A program made the translations under genes and the position numbers. Below are positions 12,768 through 25,460 of a stretch of 64,000 nucleotides of DNA, in pieces. The DNA comes from Isoetes taiwanensis (lineage: Eukaryota > Streptophyta > Lycopodiopsida > Isoetales > Isoetaceae): the NCBI GenBank assembly GCA_021234155.1, contig JAJEKV010000062.1, forward strand, positions 2,825,305 to 2,889,304. The letters are read 5' to 3'. Under the pieces are notes generated by a model. It had not been told where the DNA came from. It saw nothing but the letters and a program-made list of their open reading frames with translations, and ran no database searches. The stretch's first letter is position 1, and each line of letters starts with the position of its first letter.

Positions 12768-13899
12768 GTATTCCACTTGTGTGTTGCCATTATATGCTGC
12801 TAGATCTAGAAGTATTTTACAGCTAGTGGACCATTGCACTTGGATATTGAGATTTCTGTGATCTTTTAGTTCAAACCGTGCTTTAGATAGCCATATTTAT
12901 CCCAAACTTCGTATCCATATGATTCGCAAGAGCAGATTGGTGCCTTTAGTTCAAATGTTTGGCTTAATTGGTCTGCTGTGATTTCCTTAATGGGCCTGAA
13001 GTTGTTACAAGCATGCAAATTTTGAGATGAGATAACCTCAAATCCAGATTAAAAAATATGGAATAATTTCGTGAAGCTGCATATATGCTAAACCTATCAC
13101 AGGCTCACGCATACGTCATGTTGTCATTTCTTTTTTAAGTTTCTCCTGCTAATTATTTGGCATGGATTTTCAAAGCCCTGCGATCTTGCCCGCAGACAAG
13201 AACAGAGCAAAAGCCCTTTTGTTTGTTTCAACCAATGGAGTGCGGCCACATGACACTCCTTTTCAATGGTTCTGCCCCCATTTAATATTTCATTTGTTTC
13301 CCCCTTTAAATGTTTCATTATCTTTGTGTGTTAAAATATTGGCCATATTTATTTCAAGGTTTATAGCATGCTAGCATATGGAAAAGCTCATGTTCCATGG
13401 TTGCACATATTCTTTTTTCTCTTTGATGTCATGGTCATGTGCTTAAACAGACACCCTTTGGAATCATTGTTATATATTGATGAAGACATCCAAATGCACA
13501 TTTCTAACTACAAGGTCATTTATCTTCTGTGGGTTCGTTTCGTGAATTCAGGCATTTGACCTAGTTAGAGTGATTCCTTTGAACTAATACTTTACTAATA
13601 CTTTGTACAGTACGTCAAATACCATTGTAATTGAGCATACAAAGCATTTAAATTTGAAAACTAAGTCGAATAACATTCTAATTGCGTGCACACACAGCAT
13701 TTAGATTTGCCTCTCACTAGATCATCTATAACTATTCTACTGCCAGACAAAATTCTAAACTATAAGTGAGTCAGTAGGACATGGGCACTGTGAATAAATT
13801 TTTTTGTTTGACTCACTTGGGTACAGACAAGGGGTTGGGAAAGAGAAATGTTCGCGGCGGCCTTGGCCGCCGCGATAAATTTCTTGTAAATATTATTTA

Positions 13900-15782
13900 C
13901 AATGAAATTTCATTTCAACAGAGTTGGATGAGGAACAAATGTGGCCATGAATAAATTGGAGATGGCTTTGATTTAAATAATCAAGAGGATGAAGTTTAAA
14001 AGAAGGAAAATTTGTCTTGTATTATGTATTTATCATTTGGGGTGGATTTAAAATTTTATCAACCATTGGATTGCAGAATTTCATGAGGAATATCCTATGT
14101 GGGCTCTTTTGGGCTGTTCCTGCAAAACAAGATGGGGTCAAACAGCCATGTTTTGAACCCATCAGATCAATGGAGACAGAAAATCTGATTCAATGGTTAT
14201 CAGCGGCATCAAATTTCTTGCTTTTCAAATCAAACCAAAGTCAAGCTCAGAGGAATTGAACCTCTGTGTTTCACCAAGTGAAGAAAATATGGCGGATATA
14301 CAAAAGCTACACAAGAACCTGCAAATCGACCGTGCTCCACTGCAAAAGAGCCTTGGCTACAAATCGGCCATGCTCCACTGCTTAGCAACAGATCTGGGTC
14401 AGAATTGGCCCCAGCTGCTGGATTTAACAAGGCCAGGCCCGCAGTGGCCATAGCCATTCTCGCCTGGAGCTATCCCAGATGCTCCAATATCACTGCGCAT
14501 CAATTTTTGATGCAACCAAAAAACACAAAATCATAACTCCGACACCTGCACAAAAATATCTAGAAGCAACACATCTGCAGCAACCCATGGAAAAATCCAC
14601 GCGCCATATCAAACCATGCCCTAATCCTTTGAACTCCAAAATAATACCACTTCTGATTCGTATATCGAGGGTCCCCTTAGCAAAATACGTATTCTCATAC
14701 AAATACAGACAAAAACCATCCAAAATCATAAGGTATATACGATTTGGCATTTTCGACACATAATTGAAAAGAGGGAAAATTTATCTTAAAACTACGTGTT
14801 TACTATATTTTTTTAGTTTATCAAAATGGCCCTATGGTATTCTTATAATCTCTATTCCGGTGTGAAAAAAGCCTTAAAAGCAATCCACAAAGACGAGTCC
14901 AGATGATTATGGAAATCAATCTCCATTTTAGTAACTTTAAAGCCCACTTTGGATGTTAATCTATATTCTGAAGCACTACAATATTTCAACTTAGATTTAG
15001 ATAGCTTCAACCATATCTTGAATAAAACGTAGGACAAGTAATATATGCTTTACTTCAGAATTTAACCAGCCAGTATATTTATGAAGAAATGCCAACAGAA
15101 TAGGCAACATGTATCATGTATTTGTAATTGATTACATTTTTTATTGATTGAAGAATTTGACAATTTTGCCACTAATGTGTCCTTGTGTCAACCAAGAAAG
15201 TTCCTGCATCATTGTGAGCAAATATATCTAAACTGATTAATTGCCCTCTCCTAGTTCCAAAGCCTTAATTTCATTTCTTGGAGAAAGGACGTGCAAAAAA
15301 AAGTCAAATTACCATTCAAGCAACATCCAAAATTTGCTTACACATCTTAATAACGTCAGGGCATTTCAAAAATTATAAAAGTACAAAGGCATTTTCAGTA
15401 TTTTCATAAAATATGAAGGCATTTTTATAATTTTCCTTTAAAAGAACAATAGCATTAAAAAACCTGCTTTGTTCCACGCTCATGTCATCCATAAGCTGAT
15501 CACATGGCTTTCCATTACTTTTGGTTGTCAGCTATTTGTGATTAGAAGATGTGCTTTGCAATTATTCAATGACAGAATGCTTGTTTAGGCATTTCCATCA
15601 TAGATTCATCTTGATTGCTCCCTCACAAATGGCCAATACCAAATCCAATTCAGTAGGCTCAGGCTCTTTAGATGATGTTGGGGACTGCAATCTTTTTTAT
15701 ATACAGTGGTGGCAGTTCTGGTAATGTTTATTTAGATATGATGCTGGATAAGGATTAGCACAATGAGGCTTGGCTATGTGCC
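13900..15782. other. Intergenic, AT-rich
   Basis: No gene is recognised. Short open frames at 14017-14763 show no family resemblance. A T-arm-like string on the minus strand (AGAGGTTCAATTCCTCT, about 14247-14264) has a good B box but no A box or acceptor stem, so it is not called as a tRNA. The part adjacent to 15783 will include the INTS7 3' UTR. No single poly(A) signal stands out. Confidence 0.5.
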
Positions 15783-18700
15783 TTACGTAATTTTTAAATG
15801 CGGGGATGCAAAAACTGGGGGAAGGATCCACTTCCTGCCCTTCTGATCAACGAAGATAGACTGAACATAAATTTTGTGCAATCCAAATGAAAGGTGGCTG
15901 ACATCCAGCACACAAGAAGTGGACCCCTGTCCCTTGCCATCTACAGTCACAGACACATAATTCTTCATTTCACTAGGATGATTCTCCATATTAGCCTGTT
16001 GACATCTTGATAATAGCCATTTCATTACTGACAGATCTTCTAACCAGCTTCCAAAACAATCCTGTTGAAAAGCTTCTTGCTTATGACTTTCCCCAACAGG
16101 AAGAACATTAATAGAACAACATATTTTCTTGGGTCTGTGGGTGGCTTTTGAGGGTAAATTTAAAACTTTGAAGCCCATGCTTAAAGTAAGGGCAGACCCA
16201 TGTACAAGAGAAAGGATTTCCATACCATTAACACCTTGTTGGGCTGCAAATATTTCCAATGCCACACGTGGCCTGCAAAAAAGGTGACATAGCAATGCTT
16301 TATCATCCAAAGTCGTTTGGTTGCATAGTTCTGATTTAGCTACTGTGGCAATATATATTTTATATTAGCATAGGCCAAGCAGGACCGAATCCATAATTGG
16401 CAGATAACAAAGAAAGCAGAGATATCAACAACATAATGAATAAAGAAGAAATAGATAAACGTGTCATACCTCGTACGGAAAAAGAACTTTGGGAGCAACC
16501 ACGGCAGGCTTACATGTTTCCCAACTGCTTCTTTAAGGAAAGGAACGCCTCTTTGCTGGATATATGTGTAAGGAATATCTTCTTTCCAATGTTCATTTTG
16601 CAAATTTCTTGCTTCGTTAGCTGCACTACGGCTGAAATTCTCAAGTAAACGCCCCTGCGGTCGAGAAAGGAGATTCGATCTAAAAGCAAACTGCAGCCTA
16701 AAATCATAATGTGCTTCTAAAACTGAAGGTATGTTTGATGGCCAATCAACAGTAAGGTCATCTTTTATCCGGTACCATAAGTCTTGAATTATTTTTTGCA
16801 TATCAAAAGGTTTATTGGGAAGTTTAGGTTCAAAAGACACTGAATTTAGTGCCCTTCCGAATGAGGTCGGCAAAAGGGCACAAGCTGTGCAAAATGCCAT
16901 TAATGAGCAGCTTAATGCAACCTCAAAAAGTAGCTGTGCACTTTCACCATCAATTCCAGGGGAGGATAATGCCAAAATATCGAACTTCTGAGATAGCATA
17001 TGAAAATTCAAAACTAAACCTTCAGCTCTCTCGGAAGCAGATTGCATAATTGATATGACTTGCTTTTGCAGGTTACTGATTGCATCAACTCCAGAAGCTA
17101 AACTGTAGTCTGTATCACAAATTTCTTCTGCCATGCTAAACGACTGCAGGACCTTTGCAAGCTCTGCCATGCTTTCAAGTAACTTGATTCTCAGCAAAAG
17201 AAAGCATTTTTGAAAACGAAAATCTGCTCTTGAATTAGAACCAGCATCTATGCTCTGAATAGCTGCATTAAGTAGAGAAAGAGCCTCGGGAACAGCTGCA
17301 GAAAATGAAACTATCTGGTTTTGTTGCACCATTTCTGGTTTGTATGTACTGGTTTCTGCCTCACTGTTAGCGCTGAAACGAACATTTGCATTCCTTTTCC
17401 TCCAAAGAAGAGCTTCACTGGCACTTAACAATGACAGACCTTTCAACCAAAAGTAGCATACCTCATACCCAACCTTATCTTTGATGAAATTGAATACATC
17501 TGCAGCAGTTGGCCAGAATGCAAAGCAAGAAGAATGCTTTCCAATTCCGTAAAGTGACCAAAAATGTGAGGATTTTATGAACTGGTCTACAAGAATTTTG
17601 ACCTTCGATTCTATGTCCGTAACCAAAAAGCAATTTTGAAAGATTTGAAGTCTACGAGCCAGATCATTGCCACCTTCAGCATCTTTGGCAGTATTGAAAA
17701 CGGCCATTTGAAATTGATGAATGACATCCATTTTCATCATGGTAAAGATCAAACTCTTGAAGGCATGAAAATAACAGTTTCGTGTCGCCAGGATATTTAA
17801 GACTCCACTTAATCTTGTATAGATCCTTAATATATCTGTCTTTTGGGAATGGACACTTTGAACACATGCATGCAAGCAGCGGCACAAAAAGACCAGCTGT
17901 ATTGCGTCAGAATTTTCTTCTTTTGCCTTGCCACCTGAAGTTTCTTCGTCAATCATTTCCACATCAACATCCTCTCCTGTGGATCTTTCAGCATTTTCTC
18001 CGCTTTGCTTTTCCTTTACAATGATATGTATTATTTCACATAGGTAATCAACAATTGAATAACACACTCTTGGACACCCTTTCACCAACTTAAACAGCAA
18101 ACTGCTTAAGCAAAATTGCAATTCAGATATGCAACTGCTATTGGTTTGCCAATGCACGTCTGGTACAGTACTACTCAGCAGCTTGCAATTAGAGCTTAAC
18201 AATGCGATCTGGTCAGAGACAAGTAAGCTACAATGTGACACAAAATCTACACGACTGCAAGAATCATTACAGAAAAGGCTTTTAATGTGATACTTCTTTT
18301 GATCAGAGACTGTTGTTTCACTGTCGTCTATTGTCAGAATAGGCGACATGCCAAACTGTTCAACTTTACAAGTCACATCCACAAGCAAGCTTAGAGCACG
18401 ATACACAACTAAATACTCCTGGTCCAATAGATTAAGTTGAATAAAGGCAACAAGCTTAAGCAAATGATCCATGTCACCTATGACAACATATGCACTTGAA
18501 TACTGCACCACAAACAGCAAAAAATTGATGCCATGTTAATAATGCAGGCAAGAAAGGGAAGCCAGGAAAAAGAGAAGGAGCACAACATAACATCAAACAT
18601 AAGTTTCATTCAATAGCTTTAAGCAAACAACCTGCTTTATCCTCAGACTTGAACAATGGGCAGATGACAATCATGGCACGCTTAATTATCACGAAGGACA

Positions 18701-21700
18701 AAACCAATCTGAGATATTTTGTAAACAAACATCTGGATAGACAAGCTCATACATGGATAGCATGCAAAAGCATGCATACTTCCCCTATATGCAATCAGCA
18801 AGGAAGAAAAGGAGGAACACAACATCAAACGTAGCTTTCATATTGAATCTATAGGCAAAATAACCATCTTTTCCGCAGACTTGAACATGGTTAATTATCA
18901 AAGAAAACAAAACCAATGTAGGTACTTTTAAACAAACATCTGGATGGACAAGCTCATACATGGATAGCTGCAAAAGCACGCATACTTCCACGTATACACA
19001 ATCAAAATAGAAGGTCAAGAAGCATAACAGCCAAGCCAAATGCACTGTTAATTATATTCCTGTCCTTTGCAAAGCCCTACATCATCTGCATCCAGTAAAT
19101 AAGCTATTTTATCAAACAAAAACGAGATGTTACCGTTTCAAGCACTTGCAAAGCCAAAGCACGCAAACTAAATGGTAGATCCAAGTTGCCGGCTATCTGC
19201 AGCAAAGGCACGAAGTTGATATCCTTCAGTTCTGTACAACTAATCGCTTTGTGTTCCATCCTTAACAAACATGTTAGGGCAGCTGCACGGACATAGGAAC
19301 GCGGATCAACCTCAATATATGTAAAAAGCAGATCAACCTGCAATATACCTCACAACTCTCAGATTTCTTATTCCCAGGCAAGCAGCTGCATGAAAGAAAA
19401 AGTAAAGGCAGCTACTGAAGTCAGCCTGCAGCCTAACGGAACTTTTCTTTCGAAAAGCACCAGAATATAGAATATAGGAAAACCTAAATATAAAGCCTAT
19501 CCTTAAAGACTTTCCCATCTTTGGAATCATCAGATCTACCTGATTTCTCAGGTTCGTGGGTGCTTTGATAGCTAACAAGGTGAGAGCTGTCAATGCCGTT
19601 GTAACATACTCTTCTGTTGGCAACTTAAGCATTAGCCTCCGCCCTGTCTGGAAAATAAAGCAGCAGCAATAAAATAGCAGCAAGACTGCATGAACGTGAT
19701 TTTTGCAAATAAAAATAACCATAAACCATTACTAAATAGGATATTTACTAAAAGCTTTGTTTCGTCTTGAAAAATGTAAAAAGTAAAATATAAAAGAACC
19801 TTGGTATCTTATTTCTCGATAGCTAATAATGCTGCCTAATCCAACAATCTTACTTTCTGCTTGTTAGAGTGTGAGTCCATCAGACATAAAATACGAAAAA
19901 TAACAGGTTTTTAAATTCTGTTGCCCAAAGGCTTGACCAGATCTCCTATACCAGCAACATGAAGATTGCCAGAATGGACAAAGTTGACATTTTCAAAAAC
20001 TTCATCATAACCAATATCCTGTTCTTGTGAAAGCATTTAGCCAACATGTTTGCTAGCAATTCCATCTGCATTATAACCATCCTTCTTTCTGTCAAATTGC
20101 TCTCTAAACACCTTACAAAAACAATGTCTGAGCAATAACTTTCACCTACATTCCCAACAAATATGCTTAGCTTCTGCTGCAAATCTGAAAAGAACCATGA
20201 CTTCTGATAGAGTTGAATAAAACAACTCAACAAAAGAAACCCACGGATCTGAACAAATCTGAGAAGACACTCGGCTAAATCTTGAAGAGTAACAAGCAAA
20301 GACGTTGCAAATTGTTTTGAAAATTGAAACCACTGGATGTTAAATATGCCAGAGAGTTGTCAAATTTGGCAAATTTGCTCTTCAAGAAAACCAAAATCCT
20401 CATGCACAAAATCAAAACTGGCAGACTAGAAGATCTTTTACCTTCGATAAATTCAACCTGATTTCCTCTAAAGACAACAAGCTGAAAAGCCCAAACAAAT
20501 CCCTTGATTTTGTACATAATTCATGTTCCAGATCCATAGGCCGGTCCCTAAACTTTTTTCCAGCCAGACATTGGATGAAGAACTTCCAAAACATGGTTAA
20601 TTCTTCATCTGGCCTCAATTGCCTTTTTTTGCATTCTAAATTGTGTATCTATCAAGTCCTTCGTATATGTTGGACTTCTCCAGCTGACATGGCAGACCGC
20701 TCATTCTACTGCAGTATAGGACTGTAGTATAGTTAGCTGTACTGTTATATGGCACTTTGTACCTTTCTCTTTTCTGTCCTGTGAATAAAGGCAATCTGCA
20801 GTTTTTTTGTGCATTCTAAATAAATCTTAGCATCTAATGAAACCAATAATGTTGCATTTTTAAGCCCTACCCACCTAACCCTTTTTAACAACTAAATTAT
20901 ATTCACACAGAATCAAGAAGCAACTAGAGTATTGTCAACCCTAGAACATTTGTTTATAATTAAATTTAGTAGCAGCCAAAAACTTCCTTGGACTGGAACT
21001 ACGGAAGCCTAATACAGTGTTCATCAATGAGTTACTTCTATACTTACAGCTGTACCTCTTGAGCTTGTGTAGCAAGCAATGAAGAAACTCCCATCTTGGC
21101 AAGAAGGCGTATAGCTCCAAATTTCAGCTCGGGTGGTGTCCTCATAAAATTTATCATTTCTGTTAACTTTTCCAGTGCCAAAGCAGCAAATGCTGCTATT
21201 CTTTCACTGAAAGTTGAAACGGCAAAGAAGGCTGCCTCCACCTGGCACGAAAAAATCATATAAGCTATCAGGAAGCATTCTGAGCACAATACTCTGGTGG
21301 TTAAAACAGACGTGAAATCTTTGTAAGAGCAACTGATGTAAAACATTGACTGTATCCCCCCTCCTATTAAAGAGTAAACCAAAGATTAGAATGGAAAAAA
21401 TCCCCTATTATAAACCATTATTTGTATCATACTTTCTGTTTATGACCCCAAGATCATAAAGCTGCGGCTTTATCTTGATACACAATGAAAGTTACATTAG
21501 CAAATTTGGAAGTTACAAAATAAACAGCATAAACTCACAGCAGTTTGATGTTGAATTACTGTGAATGTTCTCTTGCGTCATTGTGCAGTTCCAATTGAAG
21601 AAAAGTGATTGCTATAGTGTCTATACACCCAAAAACACCAGGTTGCATTTTCTGGGCTCCTAACAGGATTTCTACCCTTCATGATATGGATTTATTGCAA

Positions 21701-22512
21701 TGCAATATGCAAATCTTCCAATTCTAAATTGTTTCCAGCATACTTCCTAGTTTCCGTATTCCTCCCACCAGCCTCATGCAGGTTTTATCATATTTCAGGC
21801 TGATTCCATCAAAAAATTTATTCCTAAGGCTTCAATTTGTTGTGGTTGTATGTTATTTTATCATCATAGTTTTGTAGACGGGTTTCCCACATGTTTTCCA
21901 CAATGCCCAGTCGTAATTGTGACATTAAAAAAATATACCTCCTGCCTGTGAGCAGACTCAAGGGCTTCCCAAAATTAGTCGGTGTACATCGTAGTCATCT
22001 GCTGCAATATTTGCCAAACACCCAATGGCACGTAATGCGAGTGCTCTTGCTATCACATCTCCACTGTCCATAACGCTCTTAATCCTCCTCAACATCTCCA
22101 TATAACTTGGTATTCTATTCTTGCTAAGTAGTCCTTCAGAAGAAGCCTGTTCTTCCTTATTCACCAAAAGCAGAACCTTCAAAATGAAAGTCCTTGTGAA
22201 ATTATTTCCACCCTTAAAGGCATCAGCAAGGCGCAGCATTATTGCATTAGCCAAGGCCTGGTCTTGTCCAGCTTCCAGCTTGAAAAGGGCAGCAACAGAA
22301 GCTGAGACAGGAGGTTCAAGGTTCCATTGGACAAGGCGGGGACCCAGTTTCATGATTTCTTCCCATTGAGCACCTGCATGGATTTTGTTTTCAAGAGATG
22401 CTGGGCAAGGTGAACGACTTTCTGCAGTTCATTTACCTGGTTTAGAAGAACGCAGACCACGATCCAAGTCCAAGTTCCATGCACGCGCCTTGTTGGCGGC
22501 TATTTCTTCCAT
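15783..22512 (-). CDS. INTS7: Integrator complex subunit 7, seven exons
   Basis: INTS7 is an ARM/HEAT-repeat scaffold of the nuclear Integrator complex, which cleaves snRNA and other Pol II transcripts. Exons by splice sites and phase: 22437-22512, 21939-22373, 21056-21241, 19540-19647, 19134-19337, 16470-18502, 15783-16272. Together they give about 1176 codons, compatible with plant homologues and somewhat longer than animal ones. Recognised segments: LDLDRGLRSSKPG (exon 1), LRLADAFKGGNNFTRTFILK and ARALALRAIGCLANIA (exon 2), VEAAFFAVSTFSERIAAFAA (exon 3), DPRSYVRAAALTCLLR (exon 5), and the long helical C-terminal half in exons 6-7. All introns are GT-AG and the phases join. The start is taken as the Met of MEEIAANKARAW; an in-frame Met ten codons upstream (ATG at 22540-22542) is an alternative. 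Exon 2 has one extra base near 21967 compared with the second copy at 44.5 kb. Because everything else is intact, I suspect a sequence error. Confidence 0.9.
18548..19030. repeat. Imperfect ~250-bp tandem repeat in INTS7 intron 5
   Basis: Two diverged units, about 18548-18795 and 18796-19030, share AACATCAAAC, CAGACTTGAACA, AAACAAACATCTGGAT and ACAAGCTCATACATGGATAG. The junction between them coincides with the left edge of the 22.5-kb tandem duplication, so unequal exchange or template switching between the units is a plausible trigger. Confidence 0.75.
19946..20618 (-). pseudogene. Unidentified coding-like segments inside INTS7 intron 3
   Basis: INTS7 exon 3 joins exon 4 directly by homology and phase, so these frames should be intronic, yet they look coding. 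One (20412-20618) contains FWKFFIQCLAGKKFRDRPMD and ends at a possible donor after LNLSK. Another (about 19946-20299) contains DLAECLLRFVQIRGFLLLSC and RRMVIMQMELLANMLAKCF. They may be exons of an unrelated gene captured in the intron or part of an alternative transcript. I do not recognise the family. The same segments recur in copy B (42.5-43.2 kb). Confidence 0.35.
20624..20821. mobile_element. Small retro-type insertion with target duplication
   Basis: About 160 bp ending GAATAAAGGCAATCTGCAG is flanked by TTTTTTTGCATTCTAAA (20624-20641) and TTTTTTTGTGCATTCTAAA (20802-20821). This looks like a target-site duplication of about 17 bp, the length typical of LINE-machinery insertions. The inserted body matches nothing I know. 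It is present in both copies of the large duplication, so it predates it. Confidence 0.5.
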
Positions 22513-22611
22513 GCCGGATCCTCCAGTTTCGAATTTGAACATAGTTTTATTCAAAAGAAACCAAATAGAACTGAGATAGTGTACCCCTACGACAATGGTG
22601 ATGAGAATCTT

Positions 22612-22826
22612 AACATCTCAAACGTCTATGATCTATGACCTCGTGAAAGTATGATCCTCGTGAAAGTATGATCCCAGCATAACATCGGTATTAAAGCCGT
22701 GCTGAGTATCACATGTAGCAACTTATCACATGTAGCAACTCGTCAGGCGTGACCAACTCAGTATAGCGCACCCAGATTTGATCATATGTCGGACAGCTCT
22801 GGAGGGTATAGCATTCATCCTCAATG
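22612..22826 (-). mobile_element. LINE 3'-end fragment upstream of INTS7
   Basis: On the minus strand the frame reads GAIEDECYTLQSCPTYDQIW, like the C-terminal finger of the LINE at 1.2-3.8 kb (GGIEDECHTFQGCP). Comparison with the older INTS7 5' copy at 34.3 kb brackets the insert: sequence on both sides matches there but these roughly 215 bp are missing. The fragment lies just upstream of the INTS7 start codon, so it could affect its promoter or 5' UTR. Confidence 0.6.
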
Positions 22827-22989
22827 GCTCCCATGGAATACGTTGTCATAGTCTGCAAAACTTGCATTAACGGAGCAAGCAGTAATTGCATAGGTGGAAT
22901 TGAACGGCTAACCAAGTTCACAATGTGGTCAGGAACTAGTTTGGAACTCATGCTTTGGAATGAAGGTATCTTTCGGCATTAGAATAACA

Positions 22990-25130
22990 CCACCATGTCA
23001 GGAGCGCAAAACTGTTACCTTGTACTTTATGAGGCCTTATGATCTATATACTTTTACAGCGGGCTTAGACAATTATATAAGCAATGGTTAAGGAATAAGG
23101 TTGGCAAATTATCTCTTACTATAATTTTGTTAATGGTTTAGCGGAAATTAAGGGTTAGGGTTTTGTTGGAATTTTTTTGGACCTTTGGGTAATTTTGTAA
23201 ATTCGTGGCAGTCGCGTCCGAGCATGGTGGGCGGTGGAGTTGGGCCACATGAGGCGATGCAGGCGCAGGAGATGAGGCGATGCAGGCGATGAGGCGATGC
23301 ACGCCGCGACCGTTGTTTCGGTTTTCTGAGGGAAGATCCAGCCTTCTTCAATTGTATTTCATCTAGAGGGCGAAGTCATGGAGGAGGCAGCTTCTGCCTC
23401 GCTTGGCCGGCGTAAAACAGGAGGCTCTGGAGGTCGATTTCTGCATAAAGCTTGGCTTCCTGGAGTTTGGATGCATACTGGGTTTCTAGCTATGGCTACT
23501 CAGTTTCCAGCTATGGCTATGGTTTTCAGGGATTGTTGCTGGCGATGGGGCTTAGGATAGACACGACTCTACAAGATAAGGCAGAATCCTGTTCGGGTGG
23601 AGATAAGCCAGGACTGCCTCATGTGTTGCAGTTCTTCTTCGACCAAATTTGAGAACCTACTTTGTTGAGTTTTTGTTGTTCAAGCATGTAAAATTTCTGC
23701 TGAAATTGCAGTGCTATTTGTGCTATGGCACGTTCTCAATAGATGCCACCTCTTCACTTTAAGTTCTCATATGTTCTTCACTCTTCTTTGTTCTTATGTG
23801 TCTTTTGTGAATGCAATGGTGTTCGTGCATTTTTTATGTGTATAGATTGAAGTATACCATGTATGTATATCTCTAATATATAATTGTAATATGGAGGGTT
23901 AGGGGCAGCTTAGGGGCACGTGATATTGTTAATTTTTTTTGCTTAGAGTTGGACAGGTGTAAAGTTCTAAAATACTAAGTGAGGGAGTGAACGTTTCAGA
24001 GCTTGACAGCTGGGAGTAATGACATTTTTTGGAAACTTCTAGAAGGACCGGGTTTGAGGTCTGGCGGAGGTTCTGGAAAGAGCTAAGGCCGTTCCGGAAG
24101 GAACTGGGGCCGTTGTCCGAGAAGCATCTGGAAGGGCCAGCATAGTATAAAAGAACGAGGGCAGAAAAGTCTGAACCCAGATTGACGAGATAGGAAGATT
24201 GTCAACGGAGCGAATGTGAGTGGTTTGGCGCAGAGATTGGGTTGGAGAAGTCTATCGGACTTGAGCGTGGAGTAATTGAAGCTTTTGTTGTTTGTGGGCA
24301 TCAGGTAATTGTGTGTTTTGAGAAAGCCTATGGTGCCGTGCAATTCCGGAGACTCACATCTTGGATGAGCGGCTAATTTCATTCGCTTGCATTTTCTTTG
24401 CAGCTTCTCTGGGTTTTTTTTTTTCCTGATTTGTGGTTATGAGATACTCTTCTGCACTGCGCCCATCAGGCCGGATTCCAGAGACAGAGGAATTGTAGAG
24501 GAGTGAAGATGTGGTTTCCAACGTAATTTGGATGGAATCTTAATGATTTTTTAGGATCTGTAGCTATTAGTTCTAGAATTTGCAATCGTGGCGTCTGGGT
24601 TGCTGGTCTTGGGCATGACAAAATAATTTAATGTAATGGTTTGTTTGATTTTGTTTGCTACAAGCATAAAATAATTTAATGTTTTGTTCAGTTTGATTTG
24701 ATACGATTATGTGTTCGTTATGTAAAAGATACGTGACAATCAGAGCATGATTAAAAGGGTATGCATGTGCTTAAGCGCTTGATCTGAATCCATGCATTGT
24801 TTTCCTGTTCAAATATCTTCCGCTAAGCAAATGAAGACAAATTGAAAACATGATCATGAAGAACAGAGAGATAAGCATAAGAAAAGAGTTTTGCACCCAC
24901 CGACTTATCCCCCCCTCCCCATCATCTGGATCTGGTTTTACAGCCAACTCTGCAAGAAACCTTAAATGAAGATATGAAGACTCTGCAATTTCCTACTTAC
25001 TGTCAAACGATTCAATTTTTATTTAACATTACAAAGCATTTTTCTTGAATTGTTGTGCCAGAAATCAGATTTAAAAATAACTACTGGCCCTTATAATTTT
25101 CACGAGAATGCAATCTCAGGATAACGAAAA
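22990..25130. other. Non-coding region with TATA-like box
   Basis: No recognisable gene. The INTS7 promoter should lie in the part nearest 22.6-23.3 kb. A TATA-like GTATAAAAGAACGAGG occurs near 24147, after a GC-richer stretch with repeated CCGGG/TCTGG motifs, and may mark a promoter or LTR-like sequence reading rightward. Open frames at 23378-23652 contain repeated CTATGGCTA text and show no family resemblance. Confidence 0.4.
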
Positions 25131-25167
25131 CCTATCATCTGGTAAGAAAGTAAGTAAAACTACTTAC

Positions 25168-25285
25168 CTCTAGAACCCATATAGCCCTTTTCCATGAGCT
25201 CCGAAGCATTCGCATAACATGCTACAGTAGTGGCGCTAGTTGTCCAAAAGCAAACACTTGGTATGTGAAAAGCATTGGCAACATC
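25168..25285 (-). pseudogene. UDP-glycosyltransferase exon fragment
   Basis: On the minus strand 118 nt encode AQDVANAFHIPSVCFWTTSA followed by TTVACYANASELMEKGYM. This resembles the segment of plant family-1 UDP-glycosyltransferases with the pattern xDVAxxFxIPxxxFWTxSA, found in the N-terminal acceptor-binding half. It is bounded by a good acceptor (TTGCTCAG) and donor (GTAAGT), so it was a spliced exon. No other UGT exon, and no C-terminal PSPG box, is visible nearby, so it is an isolated piece. Confidence 0.6.
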
Positions 25286-25460
25286 CTGAGCAACAAGAAA
25301 CAAGCGGATATTTTGCCATCAAACCCTTAACCAGCTTACGCATTCCTATCAGACATTAACGCACTTTCAGCCGATCACAATAAGGTATTCTATTTCCATA
25401 ATATTGCACTCTTGGATTTCTTTCCCATATCTTTATACAATCTTCTGCACGTTTATACAG

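Larger units (their letters stand above)
11505..13900. mobile_element. Possible TIR element carrying a RAD52-like exon
   Basis: About 55 bp at 11512-11570 (TTTACAAGAAATTTATCGCG, then GGCGGCC and CGAACATTTCTCTTT) recurs inverted at about 13838-13892. The right copy contains a hairpin with 10-bp arms CGCGGCGGCC/GGCCGCCGCG and a TT loop at 13853-13874. The 2.4 kb between holds the RAD52-like exon and a 68-bp tandem duplication, and no transposase. Either this is one non-autonomous DNA transposon that captured a host exon, or two separate small palindromic elements happen to face each other. I did not find a clear target-site duplication. Confidence 0.4.

Noticed and set aside
14230-14300. Minus-strand tRNA-like T-arm AGAGGTTCAATTCCTCT
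   Set aside because: The T-arm is good, but no matching acceptor stem, D-arm or A box was found upstream at tRNA spacing.
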